Positions 8,124 through 16,485 of a DNA stretch of 64,000 nucleotides are shown piece after piece. Under the pieces are notes generated by a model that was not told the DNA's origin, ran no database searches, and saw only the letters and a list, made by a program, of their open reading frames with translations. How positions within the stretch are numbered: the stretch's first letter is position 1; every line of letters begins with the position of its first letter. The stretch comes from Actinospineispora eucalypti (GTDB lineage Bacteria > Actinomycetota > Actinomycetes > Mycobacteriales > Pseudonocardiaceae): positions 1,054,001 through 1,118,000 of the forward strand of contig JACHMT010000005.1 of NCBI GenBank assembly GCA_014208095.1, in the 5' to 3' direction. The position numbers were made by a program, and so were the translations under genes.

Positions 8124-8879
8124 CTATGTGAACGGTGCTTGTCGACTGTTCAGTCCAGGGATGAGACGCGCGATGTAACTGCCGATAACCTCGTCCACGT
8201 GTCGCTCCATACTCCTCGTGAGCATGGCTGACATGGCCGCCGCGGTGAGCGGGCGGAAGCGCTGGGCCAGTGCCGTGAGTTCGGTCACCTCCTCGCCGCG
8301 GGGCAGCTGGTCCCCGTGCTCGCGCAGGAAGTGTTGGTAGAACAGCACGATCAGGTCGTGCATCGCCGAGTCGACCGCCCGGCCGAGCCGGCCGACCAGC
8401 TCGAGCACCCCGTCCAGCGGGACCCCGGCGGTGACCAGCTCGGCGGCCGCGCGCAGCAGTCGGGGGCTGGGCACCCGCAGGTCCTTCTCCTCGCGCTCCA
8501 CCAGCTCCGCGTGGATGGCCTTCTCGATCAGGTCGTCGGCGTCCGGCGCGCCGAACAGCGCGTGGACCTCCTCGACGGTCATCGACTCGGCCGACTCCTG
8601 GCCCCAGAACCCGGTCACCACCTGTTCCAGGCCGAGGATCTCGGACAGGTCCCGGCCCTGGGTCCACGCGGTGAGCAGCTCGGTGATGGTGGCGACGGTG
8701 TAGCCGCGGCCGAGCAGTTGGGTGATCACCCGCAGCCGGGCCAGGTGCGCGTCGGAGTAGATGCCCACCCGGCCCTCGCGCCGGGGGGCGGGCAGGATGC
8801 CGTGGTCCTGGTAGGCGCGGATGTTGCGCACGGTGACCCCGGAGGCCTGGGCCAGCTCGTCAATGCGGTATCTCGTCAC
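8124..8879 (-). CDS. MerR-family transcriptional regulator
   Basis: A 251-residue regulator. The winged HTH begins at residue 1 (TRYRIDELAQASGVTVRNIRAY) and runs into the PAPRREGRVGIYSDAHLARL wing and dimerisation helix. The C-terminal 170 residues are helical and resemble no metal-binding MerR tail; no Cys pair is present, so a small-molecule or acyl ligand is more likely. GTG at 8879 is chosen because GGAGAG lies eight bases upstream and the HTH starts at once; a TTG further up is less likely. It precedes the thiolase gene on the same strand. Confidence 0.82.
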   Translation of the reverse strand: MTRYRIDELAQASGVTVRNIRAYQDHGILPAPRREGRVGIYSDAHLARLRVITQLLGRGYTVATITELLTAWTQGRDLSEILGLEQVVTGFWGQESAESMTVEEVHALFGAPDADDLIEKAIHAELVEREEKDLRVPSPRLLRAAAELVTAGVPLDGVLELVGRLGRAVDSAMHDLIVLFYQHFLREHGDQLPRGEEVTELTALAQRFRPLTAAAMSAMLTRSMERHVDEVIGSYIARLIPGLNSRQAPFT

Positions 8880-8993
8880 GTCCCGGTCTCTCCGGCTGCG
8901 GTACTCTGGCCGCGCCAACGTTGCCAGTCTTCACTGTCTCAGTAGTGGAAGATAGTGAATCGGTGATGTTTCTGTCGCGGGGGAGGTTATTGG

Positions 8994-9593
8994 ATGAGCC
9001 CGGTTGGTGGGCGGACCAACTGGTCCCGGTTCGGGCTGGTGTTCGTGCCGGCGCTGCTAGTCCTGGTGGTCATCGCGCTGGGCGCGACCAGCGGCGCGGT
9101 GCCGGTCGCCCTGGCGGTGGAGGGGCGGCAGGCGGTCAAGATCAGCGTGCGGAAGCTGTCCCTGCAGGCGGCGGGCACCATGCCGGAGTTCTTCCAGACC
9201 GCCGGCGGGGAGAAGAAGCCCACCGTGGTGATTACGTTGAAGGACATCCACGCGCAGGGGCTGTGCGGCTCGTTCCGGGTGGACACGCCGGCCGGGCCGT
9301 ACGTGCTGCGGTTCACCACGCCGGACGACCGCGACCCGGTGAACATCGGAACCCTGCGGTTCGCCCTGGAGAGCGTGGACGGGTTCGGCGTGCTCGGTGA
9401 GGACATGGAGCTGAACCGGGCATTCACCGAGGCCGGCCTGCCTACCGACGCGGGCGACCCGGGTTTCCTGCCGATCAAGGCGGGCGGCCTGCTGCTCAAC
9501 CTGAACGTGACGGTCCGCTGGGCCACGGCGAACGGCCTGCGGCTGTCCGGGGTCCGGATGGCGGTCGGTAGTGACCAGAAGGAGTGTTTCTAG
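8994..9593 (+). CDS. DUF6230-family membrane-anchored protein
   Basis: A 199-residue protein with one N-terminal membrane helix at about residues 13-43 (FGLVFVPALLVLVVIALGA) and a beta-rich extracytoplasmic domain with two Cys (about residues 91 and 198) that could form a disulphide. It matches what I know of DUF6230, an actinobacterial family usually paired with DUF6114; older annotations such as cholesterol esterase are not supported by any visible catalytic motif. It overlaps the next gene as TAGTG, implying translational coupling. Function is unknown; an envelope role is inferred. Confidence 0.75.
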   Translation: MSPVGGRTNWSRFGLVFVPALLVLVVIALGATSGAVPVALAVEGRQAVKISVRKLSLQAAGTMPEFFQTAGGEKKPTVVITLKDIHAQGLCGSFRVDTPAGPYVLRFTTPDDRDPVNIGTLRFALESVDGFGVLGEDMELNRAFTEAGLPTDAGDPGFLPIKAGGLLLNLNVTVRWATANGLRLSGVRMAVGSDQKECF

Positions 9594-9997
9594 TGGTCCT
9601 CGGGGTGGTCACGCGCCCTGTGGGTGCGCACCGGGCCGCGTCGCCGGGCTGGCGGGACTGGTGCCGGGGGCGTCCGTTGCTGGCCGGGGCGTGCACGTTC
9701 GCCGGCGGGCTGGTCGTGGTGCTCCTGCCGGCCGGCGCCTACACGGTTCTGCTGCTGCCCGGGTTGGCCGGGGTGTCCGGGTTCCTGCTGGGCGGGATGC
9801 TGTGCGTGTGCGGGCTGTGCCTGGTGTGGTCGCCGGGGTTGCACGGCTTCCTCGGCCTGGTCGCCGCACTGATCGCGCTGACCGCACTGGTCTCCAGTAA
9901 CATCGGCGGCTTCCTGCTGGGCACCCTGCTCGGCCTGCTGGGCGGCTCGCTCGGCTTTGCCTGGACACCCGGGGAAATTGCTCAGGAAAGCAGGTAA
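9593..9997 (+). CDS. DUF6114-family membrane protein
   Basis: A 134-residue protein with about four hydrophobic helices and little else, matching DUF6114, the usual partner of DUF6230. GTG at 9593 overlaps the upstream TAG stop and has AAGGAG at 9579-9584 eight bases before it; an earlier in-frame GTG at 9584 would put the ribosome-binding site on the start codon itself. The pair probably forms a membrane complex, but its job is unknown. Confidence 0.72.
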   Translation: MVLGVVTRPVGAHRAASPGWRDWCRGRPLLAGACTFAGGLVVVLLPAGAYTVLLLPGLAGVSGFLLGGMLCVCGLCLVWSPGLHGFLGLVAALIALTALVSSNIGGFLLGTLLGLLGGSLGFAWTPGEIAQESR

Positions 9998-10005
9998 AGA
10001 ACTTG

Positions 10006-10038
10006 TTGACTACGTGCTCAACTCATTGTTAACGTAGT
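10006..10038. promoter_or_regulatory. Promoter/operator upstream of the dioxygenase gene
   Basis: In an A/T-enriched stretch unlike its surroundings, ACTACG at 10009-10014 is mirrored by CGTAGT at 10033-10038, and TTGACT at 10006 is followed 17 bases later by TTAACG. This looks like a -35/-10 pair wrapped in an inverted repeat. It would place transcription about 100 bases before the dioxygenase start. Confidence 0.4.
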
Positions 10039-10144
10039 AGTTGCAAGCACAATCACCCGCGTTCTACTTTCCCTGTCTACAGTTGTGCCTGGTCACCGGT
10101 GGTCTCTCCGGTGAAGCGGATTCGAGCTGGGGGGCAATTCCGCA

Positions 10145-11206
10145 ATGCGCACTTCTATCTGGTGTGACCATGTGCAGTTTTACGTGCGGGATGCGCGCGC
10201 GGCTGCTTCGGAGTTCAGCTCCGCCTACGGGTTCGTCGAGCTGCTCGCCGCGCCGGCCGGGCCGGCGCGGTCGGTGGTGCTGGGGCAGGGCTCGATCGTG
10301 CTGGCGCTCACCGAGCCGCCGGACATCGGTCCCGGGCGGGACTTCCTGGCCGCGCACGGTGACGGTCTGGCCCGGATCGGGTTCGCCTGCACCGACCTGC
10401 GCGAGGTGTATGCGCGCGCGGTGGCCGGCGGAGCGCGGGTGATCGAGCCGCCGCGCCGGTTCGGCCCGGTGCGGATGGCCGCGCTGCGCGGGGTGGGCGA
10501 CATCGTGCACACCCTGGTCGAGCAGCCCGCCGGGGCGCCCACCCGGTTCCTGCCCGGGCTGGGCTCGGTGCCGCGCGGACCGGTGCCGGCTCCGCTGGGC
10601 CTGCGGGAGATCGACCACTTCGCGATCTGCGTGCCGCACGGCGAGTTGGCCGAGGTGGTCGCGCACTACCAGCGGGCGTGGGGTTTCGAGCAGATCTTCG
10701 CCGAGCGCATCGAGGTAGGCGCGCAGGCGATGGACTCGGTGGTCGTCGCCAGCCCCGACCGGGGCGCGGTGTTCACACTGATCCAGCCGGGCGGCGCGGA
10801 GCCGGGGCAGATCGACCACTTCCTGCGCGAGCACGGCGGACCCGGCGTGCAGCACATGGCGCTGCGCACCGACGACATCGTGGCCACCGTGGGTGAACTG
10901 CAGGCCCGGAACGTCCCGTTCGGGCAGACCCCGGGGGCGTACTACGAGCAGCTGCCCGGCCGGGTGGGGAGCACCCGCCATGAGGTGGAGCTGCTGCGGC
11001 GCCTGGGCGTGCTGGCCGACCGGGACCACGACGGCGACCTGTTCCAGATCTTCACCCGCTCCGGGCACGACCGGGGCACCTACTTCACCGAGATCATCGA
11101 GCGGGACGGCGCGACCACCTTCGGCGCGAACAACGTGAAGGCGCTGTTCGAGGCCAAACAGCGCGAGCTGGACCAGCTGGCGGCCCCGGCGCGGTCGGCT
11201 TCGTGA
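10145..11206 (+). CDS. Hydroxymandelate synthase / 4-hydroxyphenylpyruvate dioxygenase family
   Basis: A 353-residue non-haem Fe(II) dioxygenase with two VOC domains. The metal triad is His158 (IDHFAI), His237 (GVQHMAL) and Glu316 (YFTEIIER). Both HPPD and HmaS act on 4-hydroxyphenylpyruvate, giving homogentisate or 4-hydroxymandelate respectively. Its length and local sequence (GAQAMDSVVV; TLIQPGGAEPGQID) look closer to HmaS as I remember it than to the roughly 380-residue streptomycete HPPDs. The usual hydroxyphenylglycine partners are not nearby. An EamA transporter begins 7 bp downstream. Family certain, product specificity not. Confidence 0.8.
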   Translation: MRTSIWCDHVQFYVRDARAAASEFSSAYGFVELLAAPAGPARSVVLGQGSIVLALTEPPDIGPGRDFLAAHGDGLARIGFACTDLREVYARAVAGGARVIEPPRRFGPVRMAALRGVGDIVHTLVEQPAGAPTRFLPGLGSVPRGPVPAPLGLREIDHFAICVPHGELAEVVAHYQRAWGFEQIFAERIEVGAQAMDSVVVASPDRGAVFTLIQPGGAEPGQIDHFLREHGGPGVQHMALRTDDIVATVGELQARNVPFGQTPGAYYEQLPGRVGSTRHEVELLRRLGVLADRDHDGDLFQIFTRSGHDRGTYFTEIIERDGATTFGANNVKALFEAKQRELDQLAAPARSAS

Positions 11207-11213
11207 CCACCTC

Positions 11214-12086
11214 GTGAGCACTGCCGCAGCGGTCGCGCCGCCGCGCCAGCTCGAGGGGCTTTCCCGCTGCGCGCTCGGTCCCTGCCTGCTCGGCACCGCG
11301 TTCCTGGTCACCCAGCAGCTGCCGGTCAGTCCGATGTGGAACTCCGTGGAGCGGGTGGTCCCGGCCGGGCTGTTGCTGCTCGCCCTGCGCCCCGCGTTGC
11401 CCCGGGGCAGCTGGTGGCTGCGTTCGCTGGGGCTCGGTGCGCTCAACTTCGGCGCGTTCTTCGCGCTGCAGGCGTTCGCCGTGCACCGGGTGCCCGGGGC
11501 GGTGGTGGCCACGGTCACCGCGACCCAGGCGGTGCTGGTCCCGCTGCTGGTGGCGCTGTTCGGTGAGCGGATCCAGCCGCGCCAGGTGGCCGCGGCGGCG
11601 CTCGGCGTGGTCGGGGTGGCGTTGCTGGTCCTGCGCGCGGGCCACCGGCTGGACGCGGCGGGCGTGGCGGCCGCGCTGGTGCTGGCCGGCTCGGCGGCCG
11701 CCGGAATGCTGCTGACCCGCCACTGGGGCACCCCGCCGGGCACCCATCACCTCAGCACCACGGCCTGGCAGATGCTGGCCGGCGGGTTCGCGCTGGTACC
11801 GCTGGCGTTCATGCTGGAGGGCGGCCCGCCGGCGATGACCCACGGACAGGTCCTGGCCGCTGGCTGGCTCGCCGCGGCCGCCACCGCGGCCGCGTTCGCG
11901 CTGTTCTTCGGGGGCCTGCACCGCGGCGTGCCACCGGCCACGGTCGCCCGGCTGGCCCTGCTCAGCCCGGTGGTCGCGGCGTTGCTCGGCTGGACGTTCG
12001 CCGGTGAGACACTCAGCCCGGCGCAGCTGGTGGGCATCGCGATGGTGCTGAGCGCCCAGCTGCTGGGCGCCTCCCGGCGGGGTTGA
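11214..12086 (+). CDS. EamA/DMT-family transporter
   Basis: A 290-residue protein with about ten hydrophobic segments in two homologous halves, the EamA layout (RhaT/YdcZ superfamily), typical of small-metabolite or amino-acid exporters. Start GTG at 11214 is 7 bp after the dioxygenase stop, so the two form an operon and the product or precursor of that enzyme is a reasonable cargo guess. It ends 5 bp before the convergent DUF2630 gene. Confidence 0.82.
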   Translation: MSTAAAVAPPRQLEGLSRCALGPCLLGTAFLVTQQLPVSPMWNSVERVVPAGLLLLALRPALPRGSWWLRSLGLGALNFGAFFALQAFAVHRVPGAVVATVTATQAVLVPLLVALFGERIQPRQVAAAALGVVGVALLVLRAGHRLDAAGVAAALVLAGSAAAGMLLTRHWGTPPGTHHLSTTAWQMLAGGFALVPLAFMLEGGPPAMTHGQVLAAGWLAAAATAAAFALFFGGLHRGVPPATVARLALLSPVVAALLGWTFAGETLSPAQLVGIAMVLSAQLLGASRRG

Positions 12087-12090
12087 ACGC

Positions 12091-12330
12091 CTACTGCTGG
12101 TAGCCCTCCACCACGCCGGCGGAGCGCACCTCGGCCCCGTCCGGCTGCTGCCCGCTGGACCGGCGGGCGCGCCGCTGTCGCAGCAGGTCCCAGCACTGGT
12201 CCAGCTGCACCTCGAGGTCGCGCAGCCGCCGGTGGTCGTCGTCGGAGGCCTCGTCGCCCTGGGTGTGGCGCTGCAGGTGGTGCTCCTCGTCGACCAGATG
12301 GTTGATCCGCCGCAGGATGTCCTCGTCCAT
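12091..12330 (-). CDS. DUF2630 family small protein
   Basis: A 79-residue, charged, helical protein. The N-terminal part (DEDILRRINHLVDEEHHL) and the RLRDLEVQLDQCWDLLRQRRA segment match the small actinobacterial DUF2630 family, which I know only as a conserved protein of unknown function with a predicted coiled coil. ATG at 12330 has GAAGGGA upstream. It lies 10 bp after the zinc-finger gene on the same strand. Confidence 0.8.
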   Translation of the reverse strand: MDEDILRRINHLVDEEHHLQRHTQGDEASDDDHRRLRDLEVQLDQCWDLLRQRRARRSSGQQPDGAEVRSAGVVEGYQQ

Positions 12331-12340
12331 GGGTGTCCCT

Positions 12341-12628
12341 TCAGGAGTGCGTGGGTCCGGGGGGTACGTCCAGCTCGAACGCCACTTGGTCCGGGTAGCA
12401 CCAGAACCATTCCTCACCGGGCTCGAACGAACGCACCAGTGGGTGGCCCGTGGTCCGGTAGTGGTCGGTGGCGTGCTTGCCGGGGGAGGAGTCGCAGCAG
12501 CCCACGTGCCCACAGCGCTGGCACATGCGCAGGTGCACCCACCGGCCGCCGAGCTCGAGGCACTCGTGGCAGCCGTCGTCGCTGGGGCTGTTCGGGGTGA
12601 TCGTGTCCAGGTGTCCGCACTCGGCCAT
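12341..12628 (-). CDS. UBP-type zinc-finger protein
   Basis: A 95-residue single-domain protein. Cys/His pairs (CGHLD, CHECLELG, CQRCGHVGCCDSS, HATDHYRTTGH) give the Zn-binding pattern of the ubiquitin-hydrolase-type (UBP/BUZ) zinc finger. Stand-alone bacterial versions are common in actinomycetes; as there is no ubiquitin, the partner is unknown, and binding of a C-terminal peptide is only a family analogy. It is sandwiched between the MarR gene (14 bp upstream) and DUF2630 (10 bp downstream), so the three probably share a transcript. Confidence 0.85.
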   Translation of the reverse strand: MAECGHLDTITPNSPSDDGCHECLELGGRWVHLRMCQRCGHVGCCDSSPGKHATDHYRTTGHPLVRSFEPGEEWFWCYPDQVAFELDVPPGPTHS

Positions 12629-12642
12629 GTCTTCTCCCGGGA

Positions 12643-13131
12643 TCAGGGGTGCGCCACCGGAACCGTAGTCCCGGCGGGCCGGTCCAGGCGGGTCAGCACC
12701 CGTTCGGCGAAGTCGCGCAGGGTGTCCACCTCGCGCGCGGTGAGCTGGTCGAAGAACACCTCGCGGACGGTGGTGACGTGGGCCGGGGCAGCCTCCTGGA
12801 TGGCGCGCAGGCCGGCCGGGGTCAGCGTGACCACGGTGCCCCGGCCGTCCTCGATGCAGTCCTCCCGGCCCACCAGGCCCCGGTGCCGCATCCGGGCCAG
12901 GTGGTGGGACAGCCGGCTCTTCTCCCACTGCAGCGCGGCCGCCAGCTCGAGCACCCTGGCGCGGTGGTCCGGCCGGTCGGTGAGCTGGACCAGCACGTCG
13001 AAGTCGGCCAGGGACAGCCCGGACCGGGCCTGCAGCTCGCGGTGCAGGTGCGCGGTGAGCCGGGCGTTCATCGCCAGGTAGCCGCGCCAGGCGCACTGCT
13101 CGCGCTCGTCCAGCCATCGGGTTTCGGCCAC
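12643..13131 (-). CDS. MarR-family transcriptional regulator
   Basis: A 162-residue MarR protein. The winged HTH spans about residues 35-110 with the DNA-reading helix near LQWEKSRLSHHLARMRHRGLV and the wing DGRGTVVTLTPAG. MarR proteins sense phenolics or oxidants. It starts (GTG 13131) divergently from the pirin gene, and a 14-bp palindrome lies in the 98-bp gap, so control of itself and of pirin is likely. Confidence 0.88.
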   Translation of the reverse strand: MAETRWLDEREQCAWRGYLAMNARLTAHLHRELQARSGLSLADFDVLVQLTDRPDHRARVLELAAALQWEKSRLSHHLARMRHRGLVGREDCIEDGRGTVVTLTPAGLRAIQEAAPAHVTTVREVFFDQLTAREVDTLRDFAERVLTRLDRPAGTTVPVAHP

Positions 13132-13151
13132 CCGGCCAGTCTACGGGAATG

Positions 13152-13165
13152 GATGACGTGTCATC
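13152..13165. promoter_or_regulatory. Palindromic operator between marR-type and pirin genes
   Basis: GATGAC-GT-GTCATC is a perfect 6-2-6 palindrome in the divergent promoter of the MarR regulator and pirin. MarR dimers bind palindromes of about this size, so this is the obvious site. The assignment is inferred from position. Confidence 0.5.
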
Positions 13166-13229
13166 TACGTTGCCGGGACTGAAAGTTCGATGCGTCTACC
13201 ATCTGCTTCGGCGGGAGAGGAGCCAGGCA

Positions 13230-13994
13230 ATGAGCACCACCACGTTGCGTCCCGGGGTGGACGTCCGGCGGTCGGCCGACCGGCTGACCACGAAGATCGA
13301 CTGGCTGGACTCCCGGCACTCGTTCTCCTTCGGCGGCCACTACGAGCCGGAGAACACCCACCACGGCCTGCTGCTGGTCAACAACGACGACCGGATCGCG
13401 CCCGGCACCGGGTTCGACACCCACCCGCACCGGGACATGGAGATCGTCACCTGGGTGCTGTCCGGCTCCCTGGTGCACCAGGACTCCCGGGGCAACTCCG
13501 GGGTGATCTACCCCGGCCTGGCCCAGCGGATGAGCGCGGGCACCGGGATCCAGCACTCGGAGAAGAACGACTCCTGGCGGCTGGCCGGGGAGAAGCACGA
13601 CGACCCGGTGCACCTGGTGCAGATGTGGGTGGTGCCGGACGAGGCCGGCATCACGCCCGGCTACGAGCAGCTGGAGATCGCCCCCGAGCGGCTGGCCGGC
13701 CAGCTGGTCACGGTTGCCTCCGGAATGCCCGCGCACCGGGACGAGGCGGCGATCCACATCAGCAACCGGTACGCCGCGCTGCACGCCTCGCGGCTGGAGC
13801 CGGGGGAGTACGTGCGGCTGCCCGAAGCGCCGCTGCTGCACCTGTTCGTGCCGAGGGGATCGGTGGAGCTGGAGGGCGCCGGGAAGCTGGAGACCGGTGA
13901 CGCGGTGCGGCTGACCGGCATCAGCGGGCAGCGGGTCACCGCCGTCGAACCGGCGGAGATCCTGGTCTGGGAGATGCACGCCACCATCGACTAG
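13230..13994 (+). CDS. Pirin family protein
   Basis: A 254-residue bicupin. The N-terminal cupin carries the pirin metal signature with HPHRDMEIVTWVLSG near residues 68-82 and the downstream His/Glu of IQHSEKN near 112. Bacterial pirins bind a metal and some have quercetinase activity; others are redox-sensitive regulators. ATG at 13230 follows GAGAGGAG; an in-frame ATG at 13149 would run through the operator. Regulation by the divergent MarR gene is likely. Confidence 0.87.
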   Translation: MSTTTLRPGVDVRRSADRLTTKIDWLDSRHSFSFGGHYEPENTHHGLLLVNNDDRIAPGTGFDTHPHRDMEIVTWVLSGSLVHQDSRGNSGVIYPGLAQRMSAGTGIQHSEKNDSWRLAGEKHDDPVHLVQMWVVPDEAGITPGYEQLEIAPERLAGQLVTVASGMPAHRDEAAIHISNRYAALHASRLEPGEYVRLPEAPLLHLFVPRGSVELEGAGKLETGDAVRLTGISGQRVTAVEPAEILVWEMHATID

Positions 13995-14029
13995 AGCGGC
14001 CGGATCGCGGTCTGATCGACGCGGCGAAT

Positions 14030-15262
14030 ATGTTTACCGGCATGCCGGGCAGCAAGCTGGAGTTCACCGGGGCCACCGGGGCGCGGCTTGCCGCGCGACT
14101 GGACCTGCCGGATTCCCCACCGCGGGCGTACGCGCTGTTCGCGCACTGCTTCACCTGCAACAAGGACGTGGTCGCCGCCGCCCGGATCGCCCGCGCGCTG
14201 ACCGCGCACGGGATCGCCGTGCTGCGGTTCGACTTCACCGGCCTCGGCGGCTCGGGCGGGGACTTCGGGCACACCGACTTCAGCTCCAACGTGGCCGACG
14301 TGGTGTGCGCGGCGGAGTACCTGCGCGACCACGCCGGCCCGGTGTCGCTGCTGGTCGGGCACTCGCTGGGCGGCGCGGCGGTGCTGGCCGCCGCGCACCG
14401 CATCGAGGGGGTGCGCGCGGTGGCGACCATCGCCGCGCCGGCCGACCCCGGTCACGTGCTGCGCCTGCTGGACGAGCACCGCGCGGACATCGAGCGGGAC
14501 GGTGAGGCCCACGTGACGCTGGCCGGCCGGAAGTTCCGGATCCGCAAGGAGTTCCTGGACGACATCGCCGGCCAGCCCCAGTCGGAGCGCATCGCCCACC
14601 TCGGCGCCGCGCTGATGGTGGTGCACTCGCCGGTGGACGAGCTGGTCGGCGTGGAAAACGCGCGGCGCATCTTCGAGACGGCCCGGCACCCGAAGTCGTT
14701 CGTCGCGGTGGACGGCGCGGACCACCTGCTCACCAAGCGGGCGGACGCCGAGTACGTGGCCGGGGTACTGGCCGCCTGGGCGTCCCGGTACGTCGGCGAA
14801 GCGCCGTCGCCGGCCGAAGACCGGCCCGCCGAGGGCACGGTTGTGGTCAGCGAGAACGGCGCCGGACCGTTCGGCCAGCGGGTCCTCGTCGGGCGGCACG
14901 AGCTGACCGCCGACGAGCCCGAGCCGGTCGGCTCGGACGGCGGGCCTTCGCCCTACGACCTGCTGCTGGCCGGCCTCGGCGCGTGCACGTCGATGACCAT
15001 GCGAATGTACGCGCAGCGCAAGGGGCTGCCGCTGGACCGGGCCACCGTGCGGCTGCGGCACTCGCGCATCCACGCCAGCGACTGCGCCGACTGCGAAACC
15101 AAGGTCGGGCGGCTGGACCGGATCGACCGCGAGATCGTCCTCGAGGGGGCACTCACCGAGGAGCAGCGCCGGTCCCTGCTGGAGATCGCGGACAAGTGCC
15201 CGGTGCACCGGACTCTGCACTCCGAGGTGGAGATCCGGACCAGCGAGGCGGCGGGGGCCTAG
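14030..15262 (+). CDS. Bifunctional alpha/beta-hydrolase - OsmC family protein
   Basis: A 410-residue fusion. Residues 1-255 are an alpha/beta hydrolase with nucleophile motif GHSLGG near 108 and the catalytic His in DGADHLL near 230. Residues 270-405 are an OsmC/Ohr-type domain with the redox Cys pair in LGACTSMT and DKCPVHRTL. OsmC domains reduce organic peroxides, so the fusion probably handles a peroxidised or ester substrate. This combination is a recognised family in other bacteria. The alternative start ATG 14042 is possible; neither has a strong ribosome-binding site. Its end overlaps the convergent P450 by 4 bp. Confidence 0.85.
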   Translation: MFTGMPGSKLEFTGATGARLAARLDLPDSPPRAYALFAHCFTCNKDVVAAARIARALTAHGIAVLRFDFTGLGGSGGDFGHTDFSSNVADVVCAAEYLRDHAGPVSLLVGHSLGGAAVLAAAHRIEGVRAVATIAAPADPGHVLRLLDEHRADIERDGEAHVTLAGRKFRIRKEFLDDIAGQPQSERIAHLGAALMVVHSPVDELVGVENARRIFETARHPKSFVAVDGADHLLTKRADAEYVAGVLAAWASRYVGEAPSPAEDRPAEGTVVVSENGAGPFGQRVLVGRHELTADEPEPVGSDGGPSPYDLLLAGLGACTSMTMRMYAQRKGLPLDRATVRLRHSRIHASDCADCETKVGRLDRIDREIVLEGALTEEQRRSLLEIADKCPVHRTLHSEVEIRTSEAAGA

Positions 15263-16452
15263 GCCGGGGTGAAGACCACGTCCAGGCGTTCCGGGCCGAG
15301 CGTGTTGCTGCCGCCCCGCCAGACGATCTCGCCGTCGTCGGCCAGCCGGTAGTCGGGCAGCGTGCCGAGCATCTCCTGCAGCACCACCAGCATCTCGGTC
15401 ACCGCGAGGTGCTCGCCGATGCACCGGTGCCGCCCGGTGCCGAAGGCGAGGTGGGCCTTGCCGTCCCGGTCGATGTCGAACGAGTCCGGCTCGGCGAACT
15501 TGGCCGGGTCCCGGTTGGCCGCCCCGTAGTTGAGCATCACCTTGTCGCCCCGGCGCAGGTGCGATCCGGCCCGCTCGTGGTCCTCCACCACGGTGCGGGC
15601 CATGTGCATGATCGGCGGGTCCAGGCGCAGCGACTCGTGCACGGTGGCCCGCATCAGGCCGGGGTCGGCGAGCAGCCGCTCGCGCAGCCCGGGCGTGGTG
15701 ACCACCCGGTACAGCAGGCTGCCGATGCCGTGCACGGTCGTCTCGTGCCCGGCCACCACCATCAGCTGCACCATGCCGAGCGCGATCACCGGCGGCATCT
15801 CCTCGCCGTCGATGAGCGCGTTGACCAGCACGCTGAGCGTGTCCTCCCTCGGCCGCTCGCGGCGTTCCCGGATCTGCTCCTCCAGCCAGTCCTCCAGCTC
15901 CTTGGCCGCCGCGATCTTGGCCTCCAGGCCCACCTTGGCCGAGGAGAGGAAGTTGCCGGCCAGCCGCCGGACCGTCCCGCAGTCGGCCGGGTCCAGTCCT
16001 AGCGCGAGCCCGATGACCAACGGCGGGACCACCTCGGCCAGCGAATCCACCAGGTCGGCGCGTCCGTCGCCCCGGAACGTGTCGATCGCGTCGCGGACGA
16101 TCCGCCGGATGCCGGGCTCCAGCCGGGCGATGGCCGGCGCGGTGAAGTAGGGCAGCGCCAGCTTGCGGTACGGGGTGTGCTCGGGCGGGTCCAGCTCGGC
16201 CGGGATGACCGGCATGGACGCCCCGGTCGGCGGGATCATGATGCCCTGGGTGGTGGTGTACCGCTCGTGGTCGCGAGCCGCGCCCAGCACGTCCGCGTAG
16301 GTGGAGAGCAGCCAGAATCCGCCGTACCGCGAGCTCCAACCCAGCGGGCAGGTGGCGCGCAGTTCGGCCAGTCGATCGTGCAGGACGGTGCGCATTGCCG
16401 GGTCGGCGAAGTCGTAGTCGACCACCGGGCAGCGCGTCTCGCTGGCGGTCAT
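15259..16452 (-). CDS. Cytochrome P450 (canonical class I)
   Basis: A 397-residue bacterial P450 with every standard element: the I-helix AGHETT at 234-239, ESLR at 273-276 and the haem loop FGTGRHRCIG with Cys344. It needs ferredoxin and reductase partners that are not encoded next to it. Unlike the other two P450s in this window it keeps the acid-alcohol pair and should be a normal monooxygenase. It begins 33 bp after the TetR gene on the same strand, so the pair is probably an autoregulated operon. Substrate unknown. Confidence 0.9.
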   Translation of the reverse strand: MTASETRCPVVDYDFADPAMRTVLHDRLAELRATCPLGWSSRYGGFWLLSTYADVLGAARDHERYTTTQGIMIPPTGASMPVIPAELDPPEHTPYRKLALPYFTAPAIARLEPGIRRIVRDAIDTFRGDGRADLVDSLAEVVPPLVIGLALGLDPADCGTVRRLAGNFLSSAKVGLEAKIAAAKELEDWLEEQIRERRERPREDTLSVLVNALIDGEEMPPVIALGMVQLMVVAGHETTVHGIGSLLYRVVTTPGLRERLLADPGLMRATVHESLRLDPPIMHMARTVVEDHERAGSHLRRGDKVMLNYGAANRDPAKFAEPDSFDIDRDGKAHLAFGTGRHRCIGEHLAVTEMLVVLQEMLGTLPDYRLADDGEIVWRGGSNTLGPERLDVVFTPA

Positions 16453-16485
16453 GCCAGAAAAACTAACGCTATTTGGTTGTCGCCG

